From NCBI RefSeq assembly GCF_008974145.1, contig NZ_BJKP01000014.1, positions 1-64,000 on the forward strand: DNA of 64,000 nt, written 5' to 3'. Shown here one piece after another: positions 43,502 to 52,576 of the stretch. Under the pieces are notes generated by a model. That model had not been told where the DNA came from and searched no databases. It saw only the letters and a program-made list of their open reading frames with translations. Numbering within the stretch: position 1 is the stretch's first letter; each line of letters begins with the position of its first letter. Made by a program: the position numbers and the translations under genes. The DNA is from Microcystis aeruginosa NIES-4325 (lineage in GTDB: Bacteria; Cyanobacteriota; Cyanobacteriia; Cyanobacteriales; Microcystaceae).

Positions 43502-44488
43502 CTAACTAGCGACAATATATTCCTTGACATTAGCCCGGCGACGGCGTAAATGAGCCAAGGCCTGGTGTTCTAATTGTCGCACCCGTTCCCGACTGATGTT
43601 CATTCTCTGACCGATTTTGGCTAGGGATAACTCTTTGCCATCGGTTAAACCGAAACGGAGAGTAATCACTTCCCGTTGTTGGGGGGTTAATTCGGCCAGG
43701 AGATTGGCTAAGTCTTGCCGTAATAACTCTTGGGTGATGAAGGTATCGGGAGAAACTCCGCTATCTTCTAATAATTCCGACAATTCCGTATCTTGATTAT
43801 CGCCGACGCGCACATCAAGGGAGATGGGTTGACGAGCCATACTGAGATATTCGCGGATTTGAGCGGGTTCTAGCTCTAATTCCAGGGCAATCTCGGCAGG
43901 TGTGGCACTTCTCCCCAGTTTTTGGGCGAGTTCGCGCTGGGTTCTTTTGATTTTGTTCAGTTTTTCGGTGATATGGATGGGTAAACGAATGGTGCGGGCC
44001 TGTTGAGCGATCGCACGGGTAATCGCTTGTCGAATCCACCAGTAGGCATAGGTAGAAAATTTATAACCTTTGGTGGGATCAAATTTCTCTACACCTCTTT
44101 CTAATCCCAGACTACCCTCTTGAATTAGATCTAGGAATTCCATGTTCCGCTTTTGATATTTCTTGGCGATCGCAACCACCAAGCGGAGGTTAGCTTCAAT
44201 CATTTTCCGTTTAGCTCGATCACCGGTTTTCAAGGCGCGATCCAGTTCATTTTCGCTTAAATTCACCGAATCCGCCCACTCCAAGTGCTGTGGTTCCCGT
44301 CCTAATTGCTTCGATAGTGCTTCTTTCCCTTCTAACAGGCTCATCATCCGTTGGACTTGTTTGCCGTAAATAATTTCTTGTTCGTGAGTTAGGAGAGGAA
44401 CTCGCCCAATTTCGTGCAGATAGGTACGCACCATATCGGCATTGAGGGTGGGCTGTGATTGAGTTTGGTTGGTTTTTGCTGTGGGCAT
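43502..44488 (-). CDS. Group 2 sigma-70 factor
   Basis: 328 residues, short for a primary sigma: it lacks region 1.1 and begins at region 1.2 ([25 protein letters not shown]). Region 2 contains [61 protein letters not shown]. Region 3 and region 4 ([15 protein letters not shown], then [19 protein letters not shown]) complete it. The sequence is group 2 (SigB/SigC/SigD/SigE class); I would lean to the SigB/D branch but cannot settle the letter. It is divergently placed from hoxH, with about 690 bp between the starts. Confidence 0.9.
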   Translation of the reverse strand: MPTAKTNQTQSQPTLNADMVRTYLHEIGRVPLLTHEQEIIYGKQVQRMMSLLEGKEALSKQLGREPQHLEWADSVNLSENELDRALKTGDRAKRKMIEANLRLVVAIAKKYQKRNMEFLDLIQEGSLGLERGVEKFDPTKGYKFSTYAYWWIRQAITRAIAQQARTIRLPIHITEKLNKIKRTQRELAQKLGRSATPAEIALELELEPAQIREYLSMARQPISLDVRVGDNQDTELSELLEDSGVSPDTFITQELLRQDLANLLAELTPQQREVITLRFGLTDGKELSLAKIGQRMNISRERVRQLEHQALAHLRRRRANVKEYIVAS

Positions 44489-45174
44489 TGGTTTGGTGGT
44501 GACTCCTTGACACAGAAAAAGTCTGTTACTATTCCGACTCCCGGGTGAGTCTGGCTTATCTGAAGTCGGTATGAGTTTGATCGGAATTTCTTTGATTGTA
44601 TCCTGCGCTTTTAGACGCGGGCAATCCCCTAAAGGTTCAAAGCTAATTCATTCTTTGGTATGATGTTAAGTTTATCCTCTTTTCTCAACATTTAGAACAA
44701 AGATACCACACCAAAGGGATAGCAACTGAAATCGCTTGTTTTTGGGTCGCTTTTTCCTGAATCCTCGGCAGTGCCTCTGATATTGTTAGGCAAGATTACA
44801 AGACAAAAAGGTGACTTTCCCGATTAGCTGCGAACAATCCAGCCAACTTCCGACCTTTTCGCCCTCAGCCTTGAGAGGAAAACTGACAGCCGAGAACCGA
44901 CTTCTATATATATAATGACCGATCAACACCAGCAAAGAGAGATGTGATTATTGCGGATTTCCGAACTATTTTCTGTAGTATTTGCTACAAAATGTCAAAT
45001 TAGCCCCGATTGAGAATCGGGAAAAATTGTTATAAAAATTAGGATTGCTAGGAGGGTAATAACTATCATAGAGACAGCAGGGCGGAGATCGGGATCAATT
45101 ATCGTCTAAACTAAGCTCGATCGCACTCTCCACAATACCGTTCTGTGGAACTCCTGAACAATGAGGACTTATCT
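44489..45174. promoter_or_regulatory. Shared upstream region of sigma factor and hoxH
   Basis: A 686-bp gap between divergent starts. A TATATATAAT box (about 44906-44916) facing hoxH would place a transcript start roughly 260 bp upstream of hoxH. Several short inverted repeats are present but none is a recognised operator. No ORF of quality lies in it. Confidence 0.4.
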
Positions 45175-46599
45175 ATGACTAAAACCGTCGTTATCGATCC
45201 CGTCACCCGGATCGAGGGCCATGCCAAGATATCGATTTTCCTTGACGATGGGGGGGAAGTGGATGACGTGCGTTTTCATGTGGTCGAGTATCGCGGGTTT
45301 GAGAAATTCTGCGAGGGACGGCCGATGTGGGAGATGGCGGGAATTACTGCCCGAATTTGCGGCATTTGTCCCGTTAGTCACCTACTTTGTGCCGCCAAAA
45401 CCGGCGATAAAATTCTAGCGGTGCAAATCCCCCCCGCAGGTGAAAAACTGCGGCGCTTGATGAATTTGGGACAATTAACCCAATCCCATGCTTTAAGCTT
45501 TTTCCATCTTAGCAGCCCCGATTTTCTGCTTGGTTGGGAAAGTGACCCCGCTAAACGGAATGTTTTCGGTTTAATCGCCGCCGATCCCGACCTAGCGCGA
45601 GCGGGCATCCGTTTACGTCAATTTGGACAGAAAGTTATTGAACTTTTGGGGGCGAAAAAAATTCACCCCGCTTGGTCTGTCCCGGGGGGTGTGCGTTCCC
45701 CTTTGAGCGAAGAAGGGCGACAATGGATTAAAGAACGACTGCCGGAGTCTAAAGCGACTCTTTACACGGCTTTAAACCTGTTTAAAGGACTTCTGGACAA
45801 TTTAACCACAGAAATCGCCGCTTTTGGTAATTTCCCTTCCCTGTTTATGGGATTGGTCGGTAAACGGGACGAGTGGGAACACTACGGTGGTCATATTCGT
45901 TTTACCGATAGTCAAGGCAATATCGTGGCCGATAACCTCAGCGAAGACAATTATCGCGATTATATCGGCGAATCAGTAGAAAAATGGTCTTATTTGAAGT
46001 TTCCCTACTATAAACCCCTCGGTTATCCCGACGGTATCTATCGAGTTGGTCCGTTGGCGCGCTTAAATGTTTGTTCCCATTTTGGCACGGAGGGAGCGGA
46101 TATAGAGTTACGGGAATATCGCCATCGGGTCGGTGGTGTAGCCACCTCTTCTTTTTACTATCATTATGCTCGTTTAGTGGAGATTTTGGGCTGTTTAGAG
46201 CGTATCGAACTTTTAATCGACGATCCCGATATAGTTTCTCAACGCTGCAGGGCCGAAGCAGGAATTAATAATCTGCAAGGGGTGGGAGTTAGTGAAGCGC
46301 CCCGGGGTACTTTATTCCATGATTATAAAGTGGATGAAAATGGTTTGATTGAAACGGTGAATTTAATTATTGCCACGGGTAATAATAATTTAGCCATGAA
46401 TCAAACGGTGAAACAAATCGCCCAACATTATATCCATGGTGGCGAAATTCCTGAAGCGATGTTAAACCGGGTGGAAGCGGGTATTCGTTGCTATGATCCC
46501 TGTTTAAGTTGTTCCACTCACGCTATGGGACAAATGCCGCTACAGCTAGAGTTAGTTAATGCAGCCGGTGAGGTGATTAATACTCGACAAAGGGGTTAA
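45175..46599 (+). CDS. hoxH: Bidirectional NiFe hydrogenase large subunit
   Basis: 474 residues from the ATG at 45175, chosen over a GTG 10 codons upstream because GAGG lies about 9 nt before it and HoxH proteins begin (M)[20 protein letters not shown]. The Ni-Fe site cysteines are C62 and C65 ([10 protein letters not shown]) and the pair in [18 protein letters not shown]. The last roughly 22 residues after DPCxxCxxH are the peptide removed by the HoxW protease. HoxH forms the core of the HoxEFUYH NAD(P)+-linked hydrogenase. None of hoxE, F, U or Y lies upstream; a sigma factor gene does. Confidence 0.95.
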   Translation: MTKTVVIDPVTRIEGHAKISIFLDDGGEVDDVRFHVVEYRGFEKFCEGRPMWEMAGITARICGICPVSHLLCAAKTGDKILAVQIPPAGEKLRRLMNLGQLTQSHALSFFHLSSPDFLLGWESDPAKRNVFGLIAADPDLARAGIRLRQFGQKVIELLGAKKIHPAWSVPGGVRSPLSEEGRQWIKERLPESKATLYTALNLFKGLLDNLTTEIAAFGNFPSLFMGLVGKRDEWEHYGGHIRFTDSQGNIVADNLSEDNYRDYIGESVEKWSYLKFPYYKPLGYPDGIYRVGPLARLNVCSHFGTEGADIELREYRHRVGGVATSSFYYHYARLVEILGCLERIELLIDDPDIVSQRCRAEAGINNLQGVGVSEAPRGTLFHDYKVDENGLIETVNLIIATGNNNLAMNQTVKQIAQHYIHGGEIPEAMLNRVEAGIRCYDPCLSCSTHAMGQMPLQLELVNAAGEVINTRQRG

Positions 46600-46684
46600 T
46601 TATCTTAAGTTGTTGGGGGGTTAGGAAATAGGACAAATTTCTCCTAATACCTGACCCCGTTTTACTATTTTTACGATCAAGATT

Positions 46685-47257
46685 CTAGCTAAGAATTTCT
46701 AGGTTTTGATAAAGAATTTCTATCGGACAAGAAAAGTTAATACACTTAATAGTGATTAAATCTCCCGCTTGATAAATATGGGGAATCCAGAGGTTATTAG
46801 ATTGACGTTGATATTGTTCAATTAGGACTTGTTTTTGCTCAATCAATAGATATTCCTGTAATTCGGGGATAGTTTGATAATCGGCCAATTTATCGCCTCT
46901 ATCAAAGGCTGCCGTGGAGTCGGATAAAACTTCGATAATCACTCGCGGATGCAGGATAAAATCTTCCTGGGAAACTCGATCCCGTTGGTCACAAGTAATG
47001 GCAAAATCGGGATAATACAAGATATTTAAGCTAGGGAGACGCACTTTCATATCGGTAGCGTAGGCAAGACAAACACTACCCCGTAAATGATTAATTAATT
47101 GGGCTGAAAGATTACCTGTGATGATAACATGGGCTTTACTGGCCCCCGCCATCGCCAAGATTTGCCCTTGCATATATTCATGTTTAATGGGACTAATTTT
47201 CTCTATTTCTAGATAGTCTTGGGGAGTAAAATAAGCGTGACTTTTACTGGCTGTCAT
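46685..47257 (-). CDS. Uma2 family (DUF820) endonuclease-like protein
   Basis: 190 residues from the ATG at 47257, with GAGGTAAACACC upstream; an ATG six codons earlier lacks that site. It has PD-(D/E)xK nuclease layout: LYYPDFAITCDQRD (Asp) and PRVIIEVLSDSTAAFDRGDKLADY (E-x-K equivalent and the DRxxKxxxY hallmark of Uma2). Uma2 genes are highly multiplied in cyanobacteria and transposon-rich genomes; the biological role is not settled. It faces hoxH with an 86-bp gap. Confidence 0.85.
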   Translation of the reverse strand: MTASKSHAYFTPQDYLEIEKISPIKHEYMQGQILAMAGASKAHVIITGNLSAQLINHLRGSVCLAYATDMKVRLPSLNILYYPDFAITCDQRDRVSQEDFILHPRVIIEVLSDSTAAFDRGDKLADYQTIPELQEYLLIEQKQVLIEQYQRQSNNLWIPHIYQAGDLITIKCINFSCPIEILYQNLEILS

Positions 47258-47339
47258 GGTGTTTACCTCGATCATTGATTGATCGAATAAAAATAAATTA
47301 TGCCAACTTTAAAAACCCAATCCCCCCTTTCCTAAACCT

Positions 47340-48611
47340 TTAAAAATTCCACATTTCTAACACTTTTCCCGTAATTGTTTGATTTAACCAGAAAGTATTA
47401 TGACTGAGAGAGTGAAGATTATTGACCGTTACTTTCCAGCTTGCTTGGGGATGAAAAAGAATTGCTTCTGCGGGATTACCGGGGTTGAGAGATGCCGGTT
47501 TTTGTTGTAAACAATGACAGGGATTGAGACTAAGCGCTTGCCATAATTGTAAAGCTGATAATTGCCCGGTTATTACTAATTTTTCCCAGAGTAGCGGTAA
47601 AGCTAATTCTAACCCGATCGCGCCGGGGGGTGCTTCTGCAAAAGAGACGGTTTTTTCTTCGTAGGTATAGGGACGATGATCGATCGCGATTGCATCGATA
47701 ATTCCCTCCTTAATTGCCGCAATTAACGCCTTGCGATCGCTTTCGTTGCCCAAGGGTGGAGCGAGGTGTAAACTGGGATGATAGCTGGCGATCGATCCTG
47801 TATTTAAGAGGAGATGCAACCACGTCACACTAGCGGTTATCGGCAATCCCCGCATTTTTGCCTCGCGAATTAATTCCACTCCCCGACGGGTAGAAATTCG
47901 CATTAGGTGAACAGGTGTATTAATTTCGCCGACGATTTCTAAAATTGTGGCTAAAGCAGTGGTTTCGGAAATAGCAGGATCTCCGGGTAAACCGAAGCGA
48001 ATCGAGGTTTCTCCCTCACGCATGACTCCATTACCCTTTAATTGCTGATTTACGGGGGAAAGGGCGATATTTTTACCGAAGGGTTTTAGGTATTCCAATA
48101 AGTGCCGCAACAGTCCCAAATCTTCCAGACTGCGATTATCGGTAAAACCCACCGCTACAGGCATTAAATCGGCTAATTCCGTCATTTTTTGCCCTTGCCT
48201 TCCTAGGGTGAGACTTGCCCAAAAATGCAGACGAGTCGATTTTGAGTCAAAAAACCCTTGACTTTTTTGCTGTAATGTGCTAATGAGTGCGGGGTGATCG
48301 AGAGGGGGGAGAGTATTGGGGAGAATTGCCAACCGGGTGCAGCCTCCGGCCGTGGCCGCTTTGAGCAAAGATGCGAGGGTTTCTCTGTCCTCGTGGCCGG
48401 GTTCCCCGGAATGACTGTAGAGATCGACTAATCCGGGAGCAAAAATACAGTTTTGACCAGAAATATAGTTACTATTTTCTCTTGGGGGAAGCTGAGATTC
48501 GATCGCTTTAATTACCCCCTCCTCAATCCAGACATCGGCAATGCGATCGGTTTGTGTCAGGGGGTCAAGGACTCTAACCTGTTCTATGATCGTCGAGGAT
48601 TGGCTATTCAC
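47340..48611 (-). CDS. pyrC: Dihydroorotase-like protein (PyrC/PyrX type)
   Basis: 423 residues of the cyclic amidohydrolase fold, starting at a GTG. The usual dihydroorotase zinc motif DxHxHxREPG appears as VDLYSHSGEPG, so the first His is Tyr. The HH of the later EVTPHHLLL motif appears as SVTWLHLLL. IDAIAIDHRPYTYEEKTVSFAEAPPGAIGLE (Asp in IDH, EEK, GAIGLE) is retained. Loss of zinc ligands is the mark of the non-catalytic DHOase partner of aspartate transcarbamoylase in some bacteria. Related cyanobacterial proteins carry the same SHSGEPG variant in my recollection, so the change is probably fixed. Confidence 0.75.
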   Translation of the reverse strand: MNSQSSTIIEQVRVLDPLTQTDRIADVWIEEGVIKAIESQLPPRENSNYISGQNCIFAPGLVDLYSHSGEPGHEDRETLASLLKAATAGGCTRLAILPNTLPPLDHPALISTLQQKSQGFFDSKSTRLHFWASLTLGRQGQKMTELADLMPVAVGFTDNRSLEDLGLLRHLLEYLKPFGKNIALSPVNQQLKGNGVMREGETSIRFGLPGDPAISETTALATILEIVGEINTPVHLMRISTRRGVELIREAKMRGLPITASVTWLHLLLNTGSIASYHPSLHLAPPLGNESDRKALIAAIKEGIIDAIAIDHRPYTYEEKTVSFAEAPPGAIGLELALPLLWEKLVITGQLSALQLWQALSLNPCHCLQQKPASLNPGNPAEAILFHPQASWKVTVNNLHSLSHNTFWLNQTITGKVLEMWNF

Positions 48612-48793
48612 GCAGACTAATTAAAACGTCATTTTTTCCTCTGGCAGTATATCACGTTAAGTAAAAAGTAAAAAGCAAAAAAGTTGAGTTCTCGGTTAGG
48701 TTGGGGGACGATAAGTTAGAATACTGATCAACTAAGGTTTTAATCTTTATTTTAATTGGCCAGTCCACCCTAGGCAGAATTGATAGCCGAATC

Positions 48794-50062
48794 ATGCAGC
48801 TAGAACTTTTCGATTCTAATAATTTAGAAGAATTTAATCAGGGAACCCCGCGATTAGTTTCTTTTCGAGATTTGGTACCAGAAATCACCAGCACCAGTTA
48901 TCTAACCCATGGCATCTATTATTATCCCGCCAAATTTATTCCTCAAGTGGTGAGATTTTGTCTTGATAATTACACTAAAAAGGATGATTGGATTATCGAT
49001 CCTTTTGCTGGTTCGGGTACGGTGGGTTTAGAGGCTAAACTTTCTCAAAGAAATGCGGTTTTAACTGATCTTAATTATCTTTTAAACCATATTATACCGA
49101 TTAAAATCACAGAACACCAAGAACCATTGAGTTACTCAGAGTTAGATAAAAAAATCTTAGAAGTTTTTGCCAGTAAGGATAAATTTATCCCTCAGTGGTC
49201 AAATTTAAACTATTGGTATCCAGAGGAGATTTTAGCAGTTTTACAGAAACTTTGGGCAGGTCAAAAAAATCTAGAACCTGATTTATACTCCCAGATAATT
49301 CAAGCAGTTTTAGTAAAAGTTAGTAAACAGTTTTCCTATGCAGAACATACCAAACCTAAATTATTTCAATCGAAATACAAAAAATCAGATATACAGGAAA
49401 TATTACAAAGAGATTGGCAAGAGGAATTAAAACAGACAATTAAAGAGATGACTTTTGAAACTTTAACCAGCGTCAATCAATATATTACCGTAACTTGGCG
49501 CAATTATAATCAGGTGCTTTTTTATGGAGGAGTAGATAGTGCAACTTTTGAGATCGAGCAAAATCTAGAGTTAGATTGTTTAATTAGTTCACCCCCCTAT
49601 CTGCAAGCACAAGAATATATCAGAACAGCAAAACTAGATTTATATTGGTTAGGATATACAGAAAAAGAAGTGCAAAAAATCTCTAAGCTAGAAATTCCCT
49701 ACCGACAGGCTACCAGATTAATAGAAACTGAAACCTTAAATCAGGTGAGATCGAGTTTAGAGAAAGAGAATTTACATAAAATACTCGATTCCTACTTTTG
49801 TCACACCATCAACGCTTTAGAAAATGCCACCAGAAAATTAAAACAAGCTGGGAAAGCTTGCATTTTTGTCGGTAATCCGAAAGTGGATGGAGTGGAAGTA
49901 GAAACTTGGCGAATATTAGGGGAATATTTTCAGGAAAATGGCTTTATTTTTAATACTGTCTTTGAGGATAGAATTAAAACCAGACAGTTATTCAAATCTC
50001 GCAAGAATAAAAATCCTGATGGCATGAAATCCGAATATTTACTAATTTTAGAGAAAAGGTAG
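48794..50062 (+). CDS. Orphan DNA (N4-cytosine or N6-adenine) methyltransferase
   Basis: 422 residues. SAM motif I is IIDPFAGSGTVGLEAK (about 71-86) and the catalytic motif IV is DCLISSPPYLQAQEY (about 257-271), an (S/D)PPY of the amino-methyltransferase type; SPPY leans to N4-cytosine. Motif I precedes motif IV, unlike the usual beta class of N4C enzymes, so it is a different arrangement. A C-terminal part (EVETWRILGEYFQENGFIF) follows. No restriction gene is adjacent; the next gene is Uma2. It starts at an ATG about 180 bp after pyrC, divergent from it. Confidence 0.78.
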   Translation: MQLELFDSNNLEEFNQGTPRLVSFRDLVPEITSTSYLTHGIYYYPAKFIPQVVRFCLDNYTKKDDWIIDPFAGSGTVGLEAKLSQRNAVLTDLNYLLNHIIPIKITEHQEPLSYSELDKKILEVFASKDKFIPQWSNLNYWYPEEILAVLQKLWAGQKNLEPDLYSQIIQAVLVKVSKQFSYAEHTKPKLFQSKYKKSDIQEILQRDWQEELKQTIKEMTFETLTSVNQYITVTWRNYNQVLFYGGVDSATFEIEQNLELDCLISSPPYLQAQEYIRTAKLDLYWLGYTEKEVQKISKLEIPYRQATRLIETETLNQVRSSLEKENLHKILDSYFCHTINALENATRKLKQAGKACIFVGNPKVDGVEVETWRILGEYFQENGFIFNTVFEDRIKTRQLFKSRKNKNPDGMKSEYLLILEKR

Positions 50063-50242
50063 GTCTAGTTTAATCAAATCGAATAGAAAAAATATCAACA
50101 ACTTCCCAGAGATAGCAATGATTCGCAAGGTTAAAACATTGATAAATCTACAGTGAAATAGTTAAGGGCTGAGGACTGATTGCTAACTGCTGTAACAAAT
50201 TTAGTTTATAATTAATTATCAACCTATCTCTGTTGGAAAACC

Positions 50243-50974
50243 ATGACTATCGCTGAAAGCTTACCCCTAGTCGAGTCTCATGTAAACCCTGAGATAATCT
50301 TCCCAGAAGGCCAATTTTGGAGTGATGAACCCCCTTTGGAAAGTAACCTACATCTACAACAAATTATTTTATTAATTCAGTGTTTAGAATGGTGGTGGCG
50401 CGAGCGAGAAGATTATTTTGCCGCCGGCAATTTAACCATTTATTACAGTCCTAACCAGAAAAAGTCAGAATTCTTTCGTGGTCCCGATTTTTTCGTCGTT
50501 TTGGGGACAAATCCCAACCCCAACCGCAGAAGTTGGGTAGTTTGGCAAGAAGAGGGCAAATATCCCAATTTAATTATCGAAATTCTCTCCGATAGTACCG
50601 CCAAAGTTGACCGAGAGGAGAAAAAACAAATTTATCAAGATATATTTCGCACTCCCGATTATTTTTGGTTTGACCCAGAAAGCTTAGAATTTGAAGGATT
50701 TACCCTAATTAGCGGTCAATATCAACCGATTGCCCCCAATCCGCAGGGATGGCTCTGGAGTCAACAATTAGGCTTATATTTGGGTTTATTCGCCAATAAA
50801 TTGCGCTATTTTACCCCCGAAGGCGAATTAGTACCCACTCCCGCAGAAGCGGCACAACAGGCAGAAAATCGGGCTGTAGAAGCAGAAAATCAAGTCCAAC
50901 AGGAAAGGCAGAAATCCGCAAAATTAGCGGCTAAACTGCGGGAATTGGGCATAAATCCCCAAGAAAATTTCTAA
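50243..50974 (+). CDS. Uma2 family protein with C-terminal coiled coil
   Basis: 243 residues. Uma2 nuclease fold: RGPDFFVVLGTNPNPNRRSW and IIEILSDSTAKVDREEKKQIYQDIF. The C-terminus is a helical, charged segment (AEAAQQAENRAVEAENQVQQERQKSAKLAAKLRELGINP), a common tail in this family. It follows the orphan methyltransferase (180-bp gap) and precedes an alpha-carbonic anhydrase (TTG or ATG start 15-24 bp downstream), so the latter two may be cotranscribed. Confidence 0.85.
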   Translation: MTIAESLPLVESHVNPEIIFPEGQFWSDEPPLESNLHLQQIILLIQCLEWWWREREDYFAAGNLTIYYSPNQKKSEFFRGPDFFVVLGTNPNPNRRSWVVWQEEGKYPNLIIEILSDSTAKVDREEKKQIYQDIFRTPDYFWFDPESLEFEGFTLISGQYQPIAPNPQGWLWSQQLGLYLGLFANKLRYFTPEGELVPTPAEAAQQAENRAVEAENQVQQERQKSAKLAAKLRELGINPQENF

Positions 50975-50998
50975 TTAGGGTTTGCTGAATTGAATCCC

Positions 50999-51727
50999 AT
51001 GTATAGACGAGAATTACTGCAATTTATTGGCTCTCAGGCTCTTTTTGGGGCTATTAATCCAGAATTTACTTGGAATTATCAAAATATTGACCATTGGGGC
51101 GAATTATCAACGAATTATCGCCTCTGCAGCACGGGAAAGCAACAAACACCGATCGATCTGAGTATAGTGACTGAAAAAGAGCTATACCAACCCACCTTTA
51201 ATTATCGTCCTGTGCCGCTAAAAATTCGGCATAACGGTCGTACAATCTTAGTTCAGACCAAAAAAGGTGGAAATATGAGTTTTCACGGCGAAAACTGGGA
51301 TTTATTGCAGTTCCATTTTCATCACCCCAGCGAACATCAGATTAAAGGTCAGTCTTTCCCTCTGGAAATTCATTTAGTGCATGGGAATGAGAGGGGAAAT
51401 TTAGCAGTTGTGGGCATTTTAGCCAAAATTGGGGCAAATAATCCCTATTTACAAACCATTTGGGATTATTTGCCCCGAGAACCTTCTCCTGAAATGATTA
51501 TCCCCGATACTTGGGTCAATGCCGGGCTTTTACTGCCAGAAAATAGCGGTTTCTATGAATATCGGGGGTCTTTGTCCACTCCTCCCTGTAGCGAGGATGT
51601 TCTCTGGTTAGTCTGGCAAAATGCGATCGAAATTTCTCCCCAACAACTGCAACAATTGGCCGAGATTTTTCCCCGTAATACTAGGGATATTCAACCCTTA
51701 AACGGGCGATCAATCCTGCATTCCTAG
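50999..51727 (+). CDS. Alpha-carbonic anhydrase
   Basis: 242 residues from the ATG at 50999; a TTG at 50990 has a better spaced AGGG site and is an alternative. WDLLQFHFHHPSEHQIKG and LEIHLVHGN supply the three zinc-binding His (HxH ... H), and SLSTPPCSEDVLWLVW is the C-terminal alpha-CA signature. HWGELSTNYRLCSTGKQQTPIDLS is also typical. An RRELLQF start could be a weak export signal (alpha-CAs of cyanobacteria, EcaA, are exported), but the hydrophobic part is short. The role in carbon uptake is inferred. Confidence 0.88.
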   Translation: MYRRELLQFIGSQALFGAINPEFTWNYQNIDHWGELSTNYRLCSTGKQQTPIDLSIVTEKELYQPTFNYRPVPLKIRHNGRTILVQTKKGGNMSFHGENWDLLQFHFHHPSEHQIKGQSFPLEIHLVHGNERGNLAVVGILAKIGANNPYLQTIWDYLPREPSPEMIIPDTWVNAGLLLPENSGFYEYRGSLSTPPCSEDVLWLVWQNAIEISPQQLQQLAEIFPRNTRDIQPLNGRSILHS

Positions 51728-51776
51728 TGGACGGTGAGCCTGTCGAACCGCAGAAATTGTCGGCATTTTAGCTAAT

Positions 51777-52346
51777 TTAGATAATTTTATTAACTTTTAG
51801 ACCAACAATAGTAAATAACTCAGGAATACGCTCAATAACTAAAGCTTCGGTGGCTGTCCAGTCACTTTCCTTCGTGGCTAAAACCCCAAGAACACTCAGA
51901 GGAACTTGTAGAAACAGGTGACTTAAGAGGAGAGCGATCGCCGCAATGACTAAACCTAAAAGCCGCCATTGGGGGAGATAGGCGGCCACGGCAGCCGCTA
52001 GAGGGGCAAAATTATAGATGGGCCAAGCGATGAGAATTAGGAGGAGGACTCCCAAAAGAGTAAGAAGACGATGGCGAGGACGTTGAAAAAGAGAGAGAAT
52101 TTTTAACTGTTCAGGGGTGAGTTGACTCGGTTTTAGGGCGACCAACAAAAGACTAAAGATATCAAAGGGTTTTGTCCACTGCATCCAAAAGACGGGGACA
52201 ATGGCGATCGCTCCTAGAAATAGCCATTCTAGCCAAAGAAAAGGCAGAGGATCGCCCACAGCTAAACCAATCCAAGCGATTTGTAAAAAGATTGGCAAGG
52301 CCGCTAACCCTGCCAGATGAATCCACAAAAAGGGTTCTGATTTCAT
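51777..52346 (-). CDS. Low-complexity tail membrane protein family
   Basis: 189 residues from the ATG at 52346. An ORF extension to 52475 is only repeat DNA (GAAGTGGGAAGTGG), so it is excluded. It has four or five membrane helices: EPFLWIHLAGLAALPIFLQIAWIGLAVG, FLWLEWLFLGAIAIVPVFWMQ, then after FDIFSLLLVALKPSQLTPEQLKILSLFQ a third (LLTLLGVLLLILIAWPIY) and a fourth. The first 100 residues match what I recall of a cyanobacterial family named for a low-complexity tail, which seems short or absent here. Function unknown. Confidence 0.65.
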   Translation of the reverse strand: MKSEPFLWIHLAGLAALPIFLQIAWIGLAVGDPLPFLWLEWLFLGAIAIVPVFWMQWTKPFDIFSLLLVALKPSQLTPEQLKILSLFQRPRHRLLTLLGVLLLILIAWPIYNFAPLAAAVAAYLPQWRLLGLVIAAIALLLSHLFLQVPLSVLGVLATKESDWTATEALVIERIPELFTIVGLKVNKII

Positions 52347-52350
52347 ATAG

Positions 52351-52405
52351 GGAAGTGGGAAGTGGGAAGTGGGAAGTGGGGAGTGGGAAGTGGGGAAGTG
52401 GGGAG
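52351..52405. repeat. Tandem heptamer repeat (GGGAAGT)n
   Basis: About eight imperfect copies of GGGAAGT/GGGGAGT, adjoining the start of the membrane protein gene. It is C-rich on the other strand, resembling the CCCACTTCC runs elsewhere in the window. Confidence 0.8.
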
Positions 52406-52428
52406 AATAAATAAAAATAATCTCCTGA

Positions 52429-52563
52429 CTCCGTTCGGACCTCGGCGTGAGCTCACCGTCGAAGCCTGAGCTCACGGCCGAAGCCTGAATCCCGAATCCT
52501 GACTCCGTTCGGCGGTTCGGCTGAGCTCACCGTCGAAGCCTGAGCTCACGGCCGAAGCCTGAA
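52429..52563. repeat. GC-rich repeat with internal duplication
   Basis: It starts CCGTTCGGACCTCGGCGTGA. A 41-bp unit (GAGCTCACCGTCGAAGCCTG ... GCCGAAGCCTGAA) occurs twice, at 52449-52489 and 52523-52563. Partial reverse-complement matches are at 19683-19755. It ends 13 bp before the infB stop codon. Confidence 0.85.
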
Positions 52564-52576
52564 GGTGACCGTCTAA

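Noticed and set aside
46685-50974. Uma2 genes and orphan methyltransferase as a restriction-modification or defence island
   Set aside because: No helicase, specificity or restriction gene is present; Uma2 is common throughout cyanobacterial genomes, and the two genes are on opposite strands around housekeeping-like genes.
51777-52475. Longer N-terminus (43 extra residues) for the membrane protein
   Set aside because: The extension is translated repeat DNA (SHFPTSHSPLP pattern); the ATG at 52346 begins the conserved part.
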